NCBI RefSeq assembly: GCF_003460605.1
Contig: NZ_QTVN01000013.1
Location: 60,387-124,386, forward strand
Source: Ruminococcus sp. AF31-8BH
GTDB taxonomy: Bacteria > Bacillota > Clostridia > Lachnospirales > Lachnospiraceae
Reading direction: 5' to 3'
Length of the DNA stretch: 64,000 nt
The number at the start of each line of letters is the position of its first letter. The stretch's first letter is position 1. Position numbers and translations under genes: made by a program. Positions 57,998 through 64,000 of the stretch are shown piece by piece. The notes beneath the pieces are model-generated. The model did no database searches. It was not told the origin of the DNA and worked only from the letters and a program-made list of their open reading frames with translations.

Positions 57998-59050
57998 TTA
58001 TTTCTTAAGAAGCATGAGATGCTCCGGCGGAAAATACAGATACGCAGGTACCCGATCCTCTGTTTTCTCCTGGAAATCTTTCTTCTGGCACATCCACCAA
58101 AGGGGTGTGCTTCCATCGGCTTCCTTATTGCGGATCAGATACTGATGCTCAAATGTATTCTCAATATATTCCTCCACCTGCACGGCCATTACATTTTCCC
58201 CGCTCTCATTGGCAGGACGCATCCAGTGGCCGCGTATTCCCACATGGGTGATCTCATCGGAAACTTCCTCCTGGATATGAAACATCAGCTCCCAGTCAAG
58301 GGCATACACCTGATGCGGTCCCATCTTCTGCACAGCGGAAAAATTCTTGCAGCCGGTAAGCTTAGCAGCCTCCAGATACTGTGGCTTCTCAAAGATCTGC
58401 CGTGTCTCTCCCGTCAGGATCTCCTTGCCATTATGCAGCAGCGTCAGCTGACTGCAGAACTTGTACGCCTCATCCCTGCTGTGGGTAACCATGATCATGT
58501 CACCCTTATAGTCCTTCAGGAAATTCTGCATATCCCTCTGTAAAATATCTTTCAGATAACCATCCAGCGCAGAAAACGGCTCATCCAGAAGAATTACCTC
58601 CGGTTCCCCGATCATCATCCGCGCAAGGGCAACTCTCTGCTGCTGACCTCCGGAAAGCTGAGACGGCAAATGCTTCTCAAGCCCCTCCAGATGATAACGT
58701 TTTATGTAATCTGCCACTTTCTCGGCCATTTCATTTTTGTCCCCGCGGAATCCGCAGGCAATGTTCTTCTCCACTGTCATTGTAGGAAAAAGGGCATAAT
58801 TCTGAAACAGGTATCCCACCCGTCTCTCCTGGGGACGCAGATTGATCTTCTGCTCCGAGTCAAAAACCGTTCTTCCATTTATCACGATCTTCCCGGAATC
58901 CGGCGTCTCAATTCCCGCAATACTGCGAAGCGTCATGCTCTTTCCGCTTCCGGAAGCTCCCAGGATTCCCATGGTTCCGTCCTGCCCCTTCAGCTTTACA
59001 TTCAGGGAAAAGCCTTTGAAATTTTTCTGAATATCAAGTTCAATCGCCAT
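57998..59050 (-). CDS. modC: Molybdate ABC transporter ATP-binding protein ModC
   Basis: About 350 residues. The ATPase domain has Walker A GASGSGKS at 31-38, LFQNYALFP, signature [15 protein letters not shown] and Walker B VILLDEPFSALD. A C-terminal TOBE-like region from about 235 fits the ModC group. The start at 59050 (MAIELDIQKNF) overlaps the modB stop by one base and has a GGTGG site; the longer reading would begin inside modB. It is the last gene of modABC. Confidence 0.92.
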   Translation of the reverse strand: MAIELDIQKNFKGFSLNVKLKGQDGTMGILGASGSGKSMTLRSIAGIETPDSGKIVINGRTVFDSEQKINLRPQERRVGYLFQNYALFPTMTVEKNIACGFRGDKNEMAEKVADYIKRYHLEGLEKHLPSQLSGGQQQRVALARMMIGEPEVILLDEPFSALDGYLKDILQRDMQNFLKDYKGDMIMVTHSRDEAYKFCSQLTLLHNGKEILTGETRQIFEKPQYLEAAKLTGCKNFSAVQKMGPHQVYALDWELMFHIQEEVSDEITHVGIRGHWMRPANESGENVMAVQVEEYIENTFEHQYLIRNKEADGSTPLWWMCQKKDFQEKTEDRVPAYLYFPPEHLMLLKK

Positions 59051-59745
59051 TATATCCACCTTCTGGTCTGCATTCCTCTGCCGGAGACAATATTGATTGC
59101 CGCAACCACCAGGAATGAGATCAATATAATTACCACAACCCAAAAGCCAGCCATATCAAAGTTTCCAGCTGCTGTCTCTGAAGCGATGGCAACTGAAACT
59201 GTCCTTGTTTTTCCAAGAATGTTGCCGGCAAGCATGGAGGTAGCGCCGTATTCTCCGATTGCACGGGCAAAAGCCAGCACGGTACCGGATGCGATTCCAG
59301 GTCCTGCTGCAGGCATGATCACCTTCCAGAAAATCCTGCTCTCACTCATTCCCAGAGTCCGTCCTGCATAGATCAGGTTCACATCCACCTGCTCGAAAGC
59401 AGCTCTGGCATTTCGGTACATCAAAGGAAACGCGATCACAGAAGCCGCGATCACACAGCCTGTCCATGTCTGTACTACCTTGATATCAAAATTTTGAAGC
59501 AAAAATTTTCCAAAGGGTCTTTTCAGGCTGAAAAGCAAAAGCAGACAAAATCCCGCTACAGTAGGCGGAAGAACAAGGGGCATAGTCAGGATGCCGTCCA
59601 TAATAGCCCTGGCCCCTGGTTTTAATTTCATGATCTTCCTTGCGCAGAATACACCCAGGAAAAAGGCGATTATGGTTGCCACCACACCTGTTTTCATGGA
59701 AATCCATAACGGGGTCCAGTTTATTTCACTGAGAAATTCTCCCAT
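59050..59745 (-). CDS. modB: Molybdate ABC transporter permease ModB
   Basis: A 231-residue permease with five to six helices and the EAA-type loop YAGRTLGMSESRIFWKVIMPAAGPGI followed by the ModB-typical AIGEYGATSMLAGN. The start at 59745 (MGEFLSEINWTPLW) is one base after the modA stop, so translation is probably coupled; a longer frame overlaps modA by 77 bases and is less likely. It forms the molybdate channel with ModC as motor. Confidence 0.95.
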   Translation of the reverse strand: MGEFLSEINWTPLWISMKTGVVATIIAFFLGVFCARKIMKLKPGARAIMDGILTMPLVLPPTVAGFCLLLLFSLKRPFGKFLLQNFDIKVVQTWTGCVIAASVIAFPLMYRNARAAFEQVDVNLIYAGRTLGMSESRIFWKVIMPAAGPGIASGTVLAFARAIGEYGATSMLAGNILGKTRTVSVAIASETAAGNFDMAGFWVVVIILISFLVVAAINIVSGRGMQTRRWI

Positions 59746-59746
59746 A

Positions 59747-60631
59747 TTATTCTGCTGTATCCTCAGCTGCCTCTTCTGTCTCTTCAGCGGCATCGTCAGC
59801 CTGGGCATCATCAGCATTCTCATCTGTTACATAAGCTGCAAATCCGTATTTCTCAAATACTTCAAGAGCCTCATCAGACTGAAGATACTCAAGGAATGCT
59901 GCTGCAGCTGCCTTGTCATCATCGCTTGCTTCCTGGTCTTCTACAAGTCCTACCGGATAAAGTACAGGTGTCTCAAGGCTTCCAGCCGGTGCCTCTGCGA
60001 TAATATCAACGAAATCTGCTACAGAAGCTGCGTCAGTGGCATAAACGATACCAACCTCGTTGCTTCCCTCACTTACAGCCGCAAGTACTTCAGTCACGTT
60101 CTTGCCTTCGTTGATCTCCATCTTGTTTACTTCGTCTGTAATTCCAAGATTGTCAAAAATCTCACGGGAATACTGTCCAACCGGAACATCCTCGCCTGCA
60201 AGTGCAAGGTTGGCAGCGTCTGTAATATTCTCAAAGCCTGTTACCTTAGTCTCGCCATCCTTTGGTTTGATCAGGACTACCTTGTTTTCAAGAAGATCTA
60301 CAACGGAATCCTTGTCTGCAAGGCCTTCATCTACCAGCGCATTCATCTGCTTCTGTGCTGCGGAGAAGAAGATATCGCAGCGTGCGCCTTCCTCAATCTG
60401 AGTCTGCAGTGTGCCTGAGCTGTCTGCATTGTAAAGGATCTCAACGTCCGGATATGTCTCATTGAAGTTCTTCTGAAGCTCTTCCATGGCATTGTTCAGG
60501 CTGGCTGCAATAAACGCGTAAACCTCGCCTTTCAGCTCCGGAGTCTCAGCCTCAGCAGATACTAAAGTGATACCAAACATCATAGTTCCCATAACACCAG
60601 CCATCAGTGCTGCAAAAACTCTTTTTTTCAT
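59747..60631 (-). CDS. modA: Molybdate-binding protein ModA (no lipobox, acidic tail)
   Basis: A 294-residue secreted binding protein. The core reads YAFIAASLNNAMEELQKNF, NADSSGTLQTQIEEGARCDIFFSAA and VGIVYATDAAS, the ModA oxyanion-binding pattern. The signal peptide (to about residue 26, LVSAEAE) has no lipobox Cys, and the protein ends with a 25-residue Ala/Asp/Glu tail not usual for ModA. The start at 60631 has GGAGG nine bases upstream. It leads the modABC operon. Confidence 0.93.
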   Translation of the reverse strand: MKKRVFAALMAGVMGTMMFGITLVSAEAETPELKGEVYAFIAASLNNAMEELQKNFNETYPDVEILYNADSSGTLQTQIEEGARCDIFFSAAQKQMNALVDEGLADKDSVVDLLENKVVLIKPKDGETKVTGFENITDAANLALAGEDVPVGQYSREIFDNLGITDEVNKMEINEGKNVTEVLAAVSEGSNEVGIVYATDAASVADFVDIIAEAPAGSLETPVLYPVGLVEDQEASDDDKAAAAAFLEYLQSDEALEVFEKYGFAAYVTDENADDAQADDAAEETEEAAEDTAE

Positions 60632-60684
60632 GTCTCGTTCCTCCATTTTCGTTTCATTTTGTTGAGTTTTGTTCCGTTTTATCC

Positions 60685-60713
60685 ATTATACTTGATTTGT
60701 TTTTCTATGTCAA
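60685..60713 (-). promoter_or_regulatory. modABC promoter
   Basis: On the minus strand TTGACA (60713-60708), a 17-bp spacer and TATAAT (60690-60685): a perfect consensus about 54 bp before modA. A promoter this strong implies a repressor or another control. Confidence 0.85.
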
Positions 60714-60807
60714 TTCCTGCGCCTGCAAATTGTACAAATTCTTTTTATCCATGCAAATATTTTTTGTAAATTTTCCTATAACCAGAACGTGTTTGGAATC
60801 GTGTCGA

Positions 60808-60899
60808 AGCTTGTTATTTCCCACATTCCATGCTATCATAGTAGGACAGCGAAAGCTTGTTATTTCCCACATTCCATGCTATCATAGTAGGACAGCGAA
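60808..60899 (+). repeat. Perfect tandem duplication of 46 bp carrying a promoter in each copy
   Basis: 60808-60853 and 60854-60899 are identical 46-bp units. Each holds TTGTTA and TATCAT at 17-bp spacing (60811-60816/60834-60839 and 60857-60862/60880-60885), oriented toward the molbindin gene, with the small palindrome CTATCATAG on the -10. The divergent modABC promoter lies about 95 bp to the left. The perfect identity shows either a recent duplication or selection for two copies of an operator. Confidence 0.8.
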
Positions 60900-60932
60900 A
60901 GCATGGAAAAACTGCTGTTTTTTGTCTTTCGC
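60895..60932 (+). promoter_or_regulatory. Leader hairpin upstream of the molbindin gene
   Basis: GCGAAAG (60895-60901) pairs with CTTTCGC (60926-60932), and an inner GAAAAAC/GTTTTTT pairing extends it. It starts in the last bases of the repeat and ends 49 bp before the ATG. It could be a leader control element; it does not resemble the Moco RNA motif as I know it. Confidence 0.4.
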
Positions 60933-60981
60933 AGCGATTACTTCTGAATCAGATTTTATTTAAGAAAAGAGGATTTTTACT

Positions 60982-61194
60982 ATGAAATTAAGCGCACGCA
61001 ATCAGTTAAAAGGCAAAGTTATCAATATTAGCAAGGGAGCTGTAAACTCCATCGTCACCATCGATATCGGCGGCGGAAACATCATCACAGCTACCATCTC
61101 CTGCGCAGCTGTAGAGGAGCTTGGACTTGAGGTAGGCTCCGATGCTTATGCCGTAATCAAGGCTACCAACGTAATGGTGGGAATTGATGAATAA
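60982..61194 (+). CDS. Molbindin-like TOBE-domain protein
   Basis: A 70-residue protein that is a single TOBE/Mop domain (KLSARNQLKGKVINISKGAVNSIV ... AVIKATNVMVGID). Mop proteins assemble as hexamers binding up to eight molybdate or tungstate ions and act as a store or buffer. It is divergent from modABC across 350 bp, its start is preceded by AGAGGA, and it overlaps the following regulator gene by eight bases. Confidence 0.93.
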   Translation: MKLSARNQLKGKVINISKGAVNSIVTIDIGGGNIITATISCAAVEELGLEVGSDAYAVIKATNVMVGIDE

Positions 61195-62149
61195 GCTTTA
61201 TACTGCCCAGGAAGTCGCAGACAGGCTTCAGATTAAAAAAACAACCGTATATGAGCTGATCAAGCGGGGAGAATTATATTCCTCCAAGGTTGGCAAGCAG
61301 CTGCGGATCAGTGAACAGCAGCTGAACCAGTATCTGGAGCACAGCAATTCCGGAAATCCCGGGAATTCTGGAGCCTCTGCTTCCGGGATTTCCCCCATGT
61401 CCAGCCTGCAGGTTCCGGAATTTCCGCCAGAAAGCTCCCTTTTGAAGCGGGATTATCTGCTTCATTCCAGCGGACTGATCCTGTGCGGACAGTTTTCCCC
61501 GGCTCTGGAGCTTCTGGTCAGCCAGATGTCCATTCATCCACAGGGAATTCCAGTGCTTCAGTCTTTTATGAACAGCTACAACAGCCTTTATTCCCTTTAT
61601 TTCAAAAAGGCCCATATTGCCTGTGCCAGCCTGGATCTGGAAGATATCCGCCATCTGGTTCCCGGCACTGCACTGTCCGTGATCTGTCTTTATGAATATG
61701 CCATTGGCTTTTATGTTCCATCCGGCAACCCTAAGGGAATCACATCCCTTAATGCCCTTTCTGGAAAAAACATTACCATTGCTAACCGTGAGAAAGGCAG
61801 CACTCCCAGAATCTATCTGGACCGTTTCCTTCTTGGCAGCCAGATTTCCCCTGCCAGTGTTTCCGGTTATTCCACAGAGCTTGTGTCTGACATTTCTACA
61901 GCTGCAGCTGTGGCTAATCACAAAGCGGACACGGCCCTTGGGGAAGAATATGCGGCTCATCAGTCCGGGCTTTTAGATTTTGTTCCCCTGGAAACACTGC
62001 CCATGTATCTTGTTATGGAAACAAATGCTCTTTCCCAGCCTGGATTTGCTGCTTTGCTGGAGATCGTCCGTTCTGAGGATTTTCGCACCATCCTTCAGGG
62101 ACAGACAGGATACGACGTAACCCGCACAGGAGAACTGTTTTCCCTGTAA
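61187..62149 (+). CDS. Excisionase-type HTH fused to a periplasmic-binding-like domain (probable Mo/W regulator)
   Basis: A 320-residue cytoplasmic protein. Residues 1-52 are a MerR/excisionase-type DNA-binding domain (TAQEVADRLQIKKTTVYELIKRGELYSSKVGKQLRIS). A Ser/Gly/Asn/Pro linker (about 53-85) leads to a PBP-like domain of the PF12727 type (about 88-320) containing LILCGQFSPALELLVSQMS. The fold is that of ModA-type binding proteins but without a signal peptide, so it probably senses molybdate or tungstate (or a cofactor) in the cytoplasm. The start at 61187 lies within the molbindin gene, meaning coupled translation. Its likely target is the shared intergenic region with the 46-bp repeats. 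Confidence 0.85.
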   Translation: MNKLYTAQEVADRLQIKKTTVYELIKRGELYSSKVGKQLRISEQQLNQYLEHSNSGNPGNSGASASGISPMSSLQVPEFPPESSLLKRDYLLHSSGLILCGQFSPALELLVSQMSIHPQGIPVLQSFMNSYNSLYSLYFKKAHIACASLDLEDIRHLVPGTALSVICLYEYAIGFYVPSGNPKGITSLNALSGKNITIANREKGSTPRIYLDRFLLGSQISPASVSGYSTELVSDISTAAAVANHKADTALGEEYAAHQSGLLDFVPLETLPMYLVMETNALSQPGFAALLEIVRSEDFRTILQGQTGYDVTRTGELFSL

Positions 62150-62167
62150 TCTTTTGCTTTAAATTCA

Positions 62168-62222
62168 AAAATGCGTTTCATTTCTTTGGCAGCGAATGTT
62201 TTTGAAATGAAACGCATTTTTT
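62168..62222. terminator. Bidirectional terminator between the regulator and the MATE gene
   Basis: AAAATGCGTTTCATTTC (62168-62184) and GAAATGAAACGCATTTT (62204-62220) form a perfect 17-bp stem with A- and T-runs on both sides. Confidence 0.93.
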
Positions 62223-62276
62223 ATTATGGAATTTTCCAATACAAATGATGTTCGGGGCAAAAGGTCTTTTGGCAGT

Positions 62277-63689
62277 TTAACGGCCGGAAACAATATTCTG
62301 CATCCATACGCCCTTTTTCACCAGAACGAAGCCAACAATGCATTTCAGAATATCTCCGATCTGCACCATGGTAAATACTGCCAGCACATGAAGCCCTGTA
62401 AATCGGCTGAGGCAGTACGCAATGGGCACACTGACGCACCACACGAACACACTGTCAAACAGGAATGTAATAATGGTCTTGCCGCCGGAGCGCAGAGTGA
62501 AATAAGCCGCATGGAGAAATGCATTCTGCGGCATAAAGATGGCCATGATCATAATGAAATATTTCGCCAGCTCTCTTGCATCCTGATTGGTCTTATAAAG
62601 CCTTGGGAAAAACGGCGCAACCACAAGCATCACAATCGCAACTCCCGTACAGCACATAACGGAAAATGCGATCATCTTATTATCCGTATCCCTTGCTTTC
62701 TTCATATCTCCAGCCCCCAGAAGCTGTCCCACCACAATGGCAACCGAATCTCCAAGAGCAATAAACACCACGTTAAATACATTGTTAATGGTATTGGCAA
62801 TATTCTGAGCAGCTACTACATTCAATCCGCGTACAGAATAACACTGTGTCAGGATTGCCATGCCAGCCGCCCACAAGGTCTCGTTCAGAAGAAGCGGGGT
62901 ACCTTTTATCAGAATTTTCTTCGTCAGGCTGGCTGGTACCTTCAAAGTGCTGTACAGCCCCTTTGCAAATGGCATTCTGTCTGTATGGGTATGCGTCCAG
63001 ACAATGACAATGGCTACCTCCACATAACGGGATATAACGGTAGCAATTGCTGCCCCTCTTACTCCCAGCTCCGGGAAACCAAATTTACCATAAATAAGAA
63101 GATAGTTAAATACCAGGTTCACAAGGACAGCTGTGACGCCTGCTTTCATCGGCGGTACAGTTTCTCCGCACTCACGAAGGGTGCTGGAATATACCTGACT
63201 GATCATAAATGGCGGAAGTCCGATAAGCATAATCCAGAGATACTGCATACCATATCTGCTGGTAGCTTCTAATGCAGCTGCGCTTCCTTCCCCTTTCAGA
63301 TACATGCCGATCAGAGCTTCCCCGGATGAAATCAGAAGCAGTACTGTGATAATTGTAAGAATGATTACCAGCCACAGCTTATAGCGAAAGGTCTGACGTA
63401 CACCTTCGTGATCCTTCTGACCTGCATACTGCGCTGTAAAAATACCTGCTCCTGATACACCGCCAAATAAGCAAAGATTATACACGAACAACAATTGATT
63501 CACAATTGCAGCACCCGACATCTGCTCTGTACCGATTCTTCCGATCATAATATTGTCCAGAAGACTGACAAAATTAGTGATGCCATTCTGTATCATAATA
63601 GGTATTGCAATAGCAAGTACCATTTTATAAAAGGCCTTATCTCCTATAAATTTCTTGCGGAAACTGACCTTTCCTGCTGTATTTTCCAT
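62277..63689 (-). CDS. MATE-family efflux transporter
   Basis: A 470-residue inner-membrane protein with twelve predicted helices in two repeats (first AIPIMIQNGITNFVSLLDNIMIGRIGTEQMSGAAIVNQ; second around GTPLLLNETLWAAGMAILTQCYS). MATE proteins export drugs or metabolites using Na+ or H+. The start has AAGGGG about ten bases upstream. It is monocistronic. The substrate cannot be inferred. Confidence 0.93.
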   Translation of the reverse strand: MENTAGKVSFRKKFIGDKAFYKMVLAIAIPIMIQNGITNFVSLLDNIMIGRIGTEQMSGAAIVNQLLFVYNLCLFGGVSGAGIFTAQYAGQKDHEGVRQTFRYKLWLVIILTIITVLLLISSGEALIGMYLKGEGSAAALEATSRYGMQYLWIMLIGLPPFMISQVYSSTLRECGETVPPMKAGVTAVLVNLVFNYLLIYGKFGFPELGVRGAAIATVISRYVEVAIVIVWTHTHTDRMPFAKGLYSTLKVPASLTKKILIKGTPLLLNETLWAAGMAILTQCYSVRGLNVVAAQNIANTINNVFNVVFIALGDSVAIVVGQLLGAGDMKKARDTDNKMIAFSVMCCTGVAIVMLVVAPFFPRLYKTNQDARELAKYFIMIMAIFMPQNAFLHAAYFTLRSGGKTIITFLFDSVFVWCVSVPIAYCLSRFTGLHVLAVFTMVQIGDILKCIVGFVLVKKGVWMQNIVSGR

Positions 63690-63816
63690 TCTTCAAATTC
63701 CCCTTCCACTTCCATTTTCGAACAAAATATCTGTTCCTTGTCTACAGCGTAGTAAGTACTAAGTTACTACATATTTCAATAGAATGCAAGCAAAAAATGA
63801 GAAATTTTCTATTGCA

Positions 63817-63848
63817 TAAAAAAAACGATAACCAATCGGCTACCGTTT
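63817..63848 (-). terminator. Terminator downstream of the rRNA operon
   Basis: On the minus strand AAACGGTAGCC (63848-63838) pairs over 11 bp, with two G-U pairs, with GGTTATCGTTT around loop GATT, followed by eight T residues. It lies 136 bp after the presumed 23S 3' end. Confidence 0.9.
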
Positions 63849-63984
63849 AAGTTCTGTACCTTCAAAACTACATACATGCTGTATCCTCTTTGGAATCTAT
63901 CTCGAATCATTTCTCAACCTTGCGAATAAATCGGAAGTTCCATCTCTCTTCGTTCGATGGAACGACCTTCGTGCTTAGCACTCA
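63849..63984 (-). other. 23S downstream spacer without a 5S gene
   Basis: This is the stretch between the presumed 23S end and the terminator. A processing-type hairpin is visible (GTTCCATC/GATGGAAC around 63929-63955). The conserved 5S core CCGAACTCGGAAG is absent, so 5S rRNA is not encoded after 23S in this operon. Confidence 0.6.
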
Positions 63985-64000
63985 GGTCAAGCCCTCACCC
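63985..64000 (-). rRNA. 3' end of 23S rRNA (only the last ~16 nt in the window)
   Basis: The final bases read on the minus strand GGGTGAGGGCTTGACC, closely matching the universal 23S 3' end (GGTCGAGGGCTTGACC). The rest of the gene lies to the right of the window. Confidence 0.6.

Noticed and set aside
60895..60932. Moco (molybdenum cofactor) riboswitch before molbindin
   Set aside because: Only a simple hairpin is visible; the multi-stem conserved Moco motif is not, and the leader is too short.

Overview
The window looks like a chromosomal segment of a low-GC, anaerobic Gram-positive bacterium of the Lachnospiraceae (Clostridium cluster XIVa, Blautia/Ruminococcus-like). This rests on CodY, PolC, class III fructose-1,6-bisphosphatase, a CIRCE-controlled groESL, strong AGGAGG ribosome binding sites, TTGACA-N17-TATAAT promoters and a B. 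subtilis/phi3T-type ThyA. The genus is inference. Most genes lie on the minus strand.

Layout. 1-2.4 kb: end of a capsule/exopolysaccharide locus (CpsB-like phosphatase cut by the window edge, CpsD-like tyrosine kinase) and a secreted 3D-domain protein. 2.6-7.9 kb: tRNA-Gly, then purine genes: a stand-alone AICAR transformylase and a PurO-type IMP cyclohydrolase behind a ZTP riboswitch, then an amidase coupled to guaB. 8-16.5 kb: groEL-groES, codY, topA, dprA, comM and a small HTH regulator. 16.5-29.2 kb: YARHG-domain protein, a PurF paralogue lacking the catalytic cysteine, fbp, polC, ispG and a TelA/XpaC pair. 29.4-30.4 kb: ilvE with a palindrome over its promoter.

30.48-32.66 kb is a decayed mobile element: an IS1182-like element with both terminal repeats, containing a deleted IS66. 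Next to it (32.7-38.35 kb) is an accessory-looking module: histidine kinase, AraC-type response regulator and orphan solute-binding lipoprotein, followed by a secreted carboxylesterase, with no permease genes. 38.5-40.5 kb: folA, thyA and a VanZ-like gene. A 166-bp element with perfect 19-bp inverted ends lies at 40.67-40.83 kb. 40.8-46.4 kb: a small membrane protein, a heterodimeric ABC exporter and malQ. 46.6-52.7 kb: oppBCDF-oppA. 53-55.8 kb: small lipoprotein, lysophospholipase-like hydrolase, DUF5067 and DUF378 proteins. 55.9-57.9 kb: four tRNA-Gly genes as a duplicated pair, serine acetyltransferase, tRNA-Ser and tRNA-Trp. 58-62.2 kb: a molybdate region with modABC on one strand and, divergently, a molbindin gene plus a regulator fusing an excisionase-type DNA-binding domain to a periplasmic-binding-like domain. 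The molbindin promoter sits in a perfect 46-bp tandem duplication. The window closes with a MATE transporter, a strong terminator and the apparent 3' end of a 23S rRNA gene on the minus strand.

The most noteworthy items are the molybdate intergenic region and its fused regulator, the glutaminase-dead PurF paralogue, the permease-less binding protein/two-component operon, the ZTP riboswitch over a split PurH pathway, and the 166-bp palindromic element. No CRISPR array, prophage or recognisable anti-phage system was seen.
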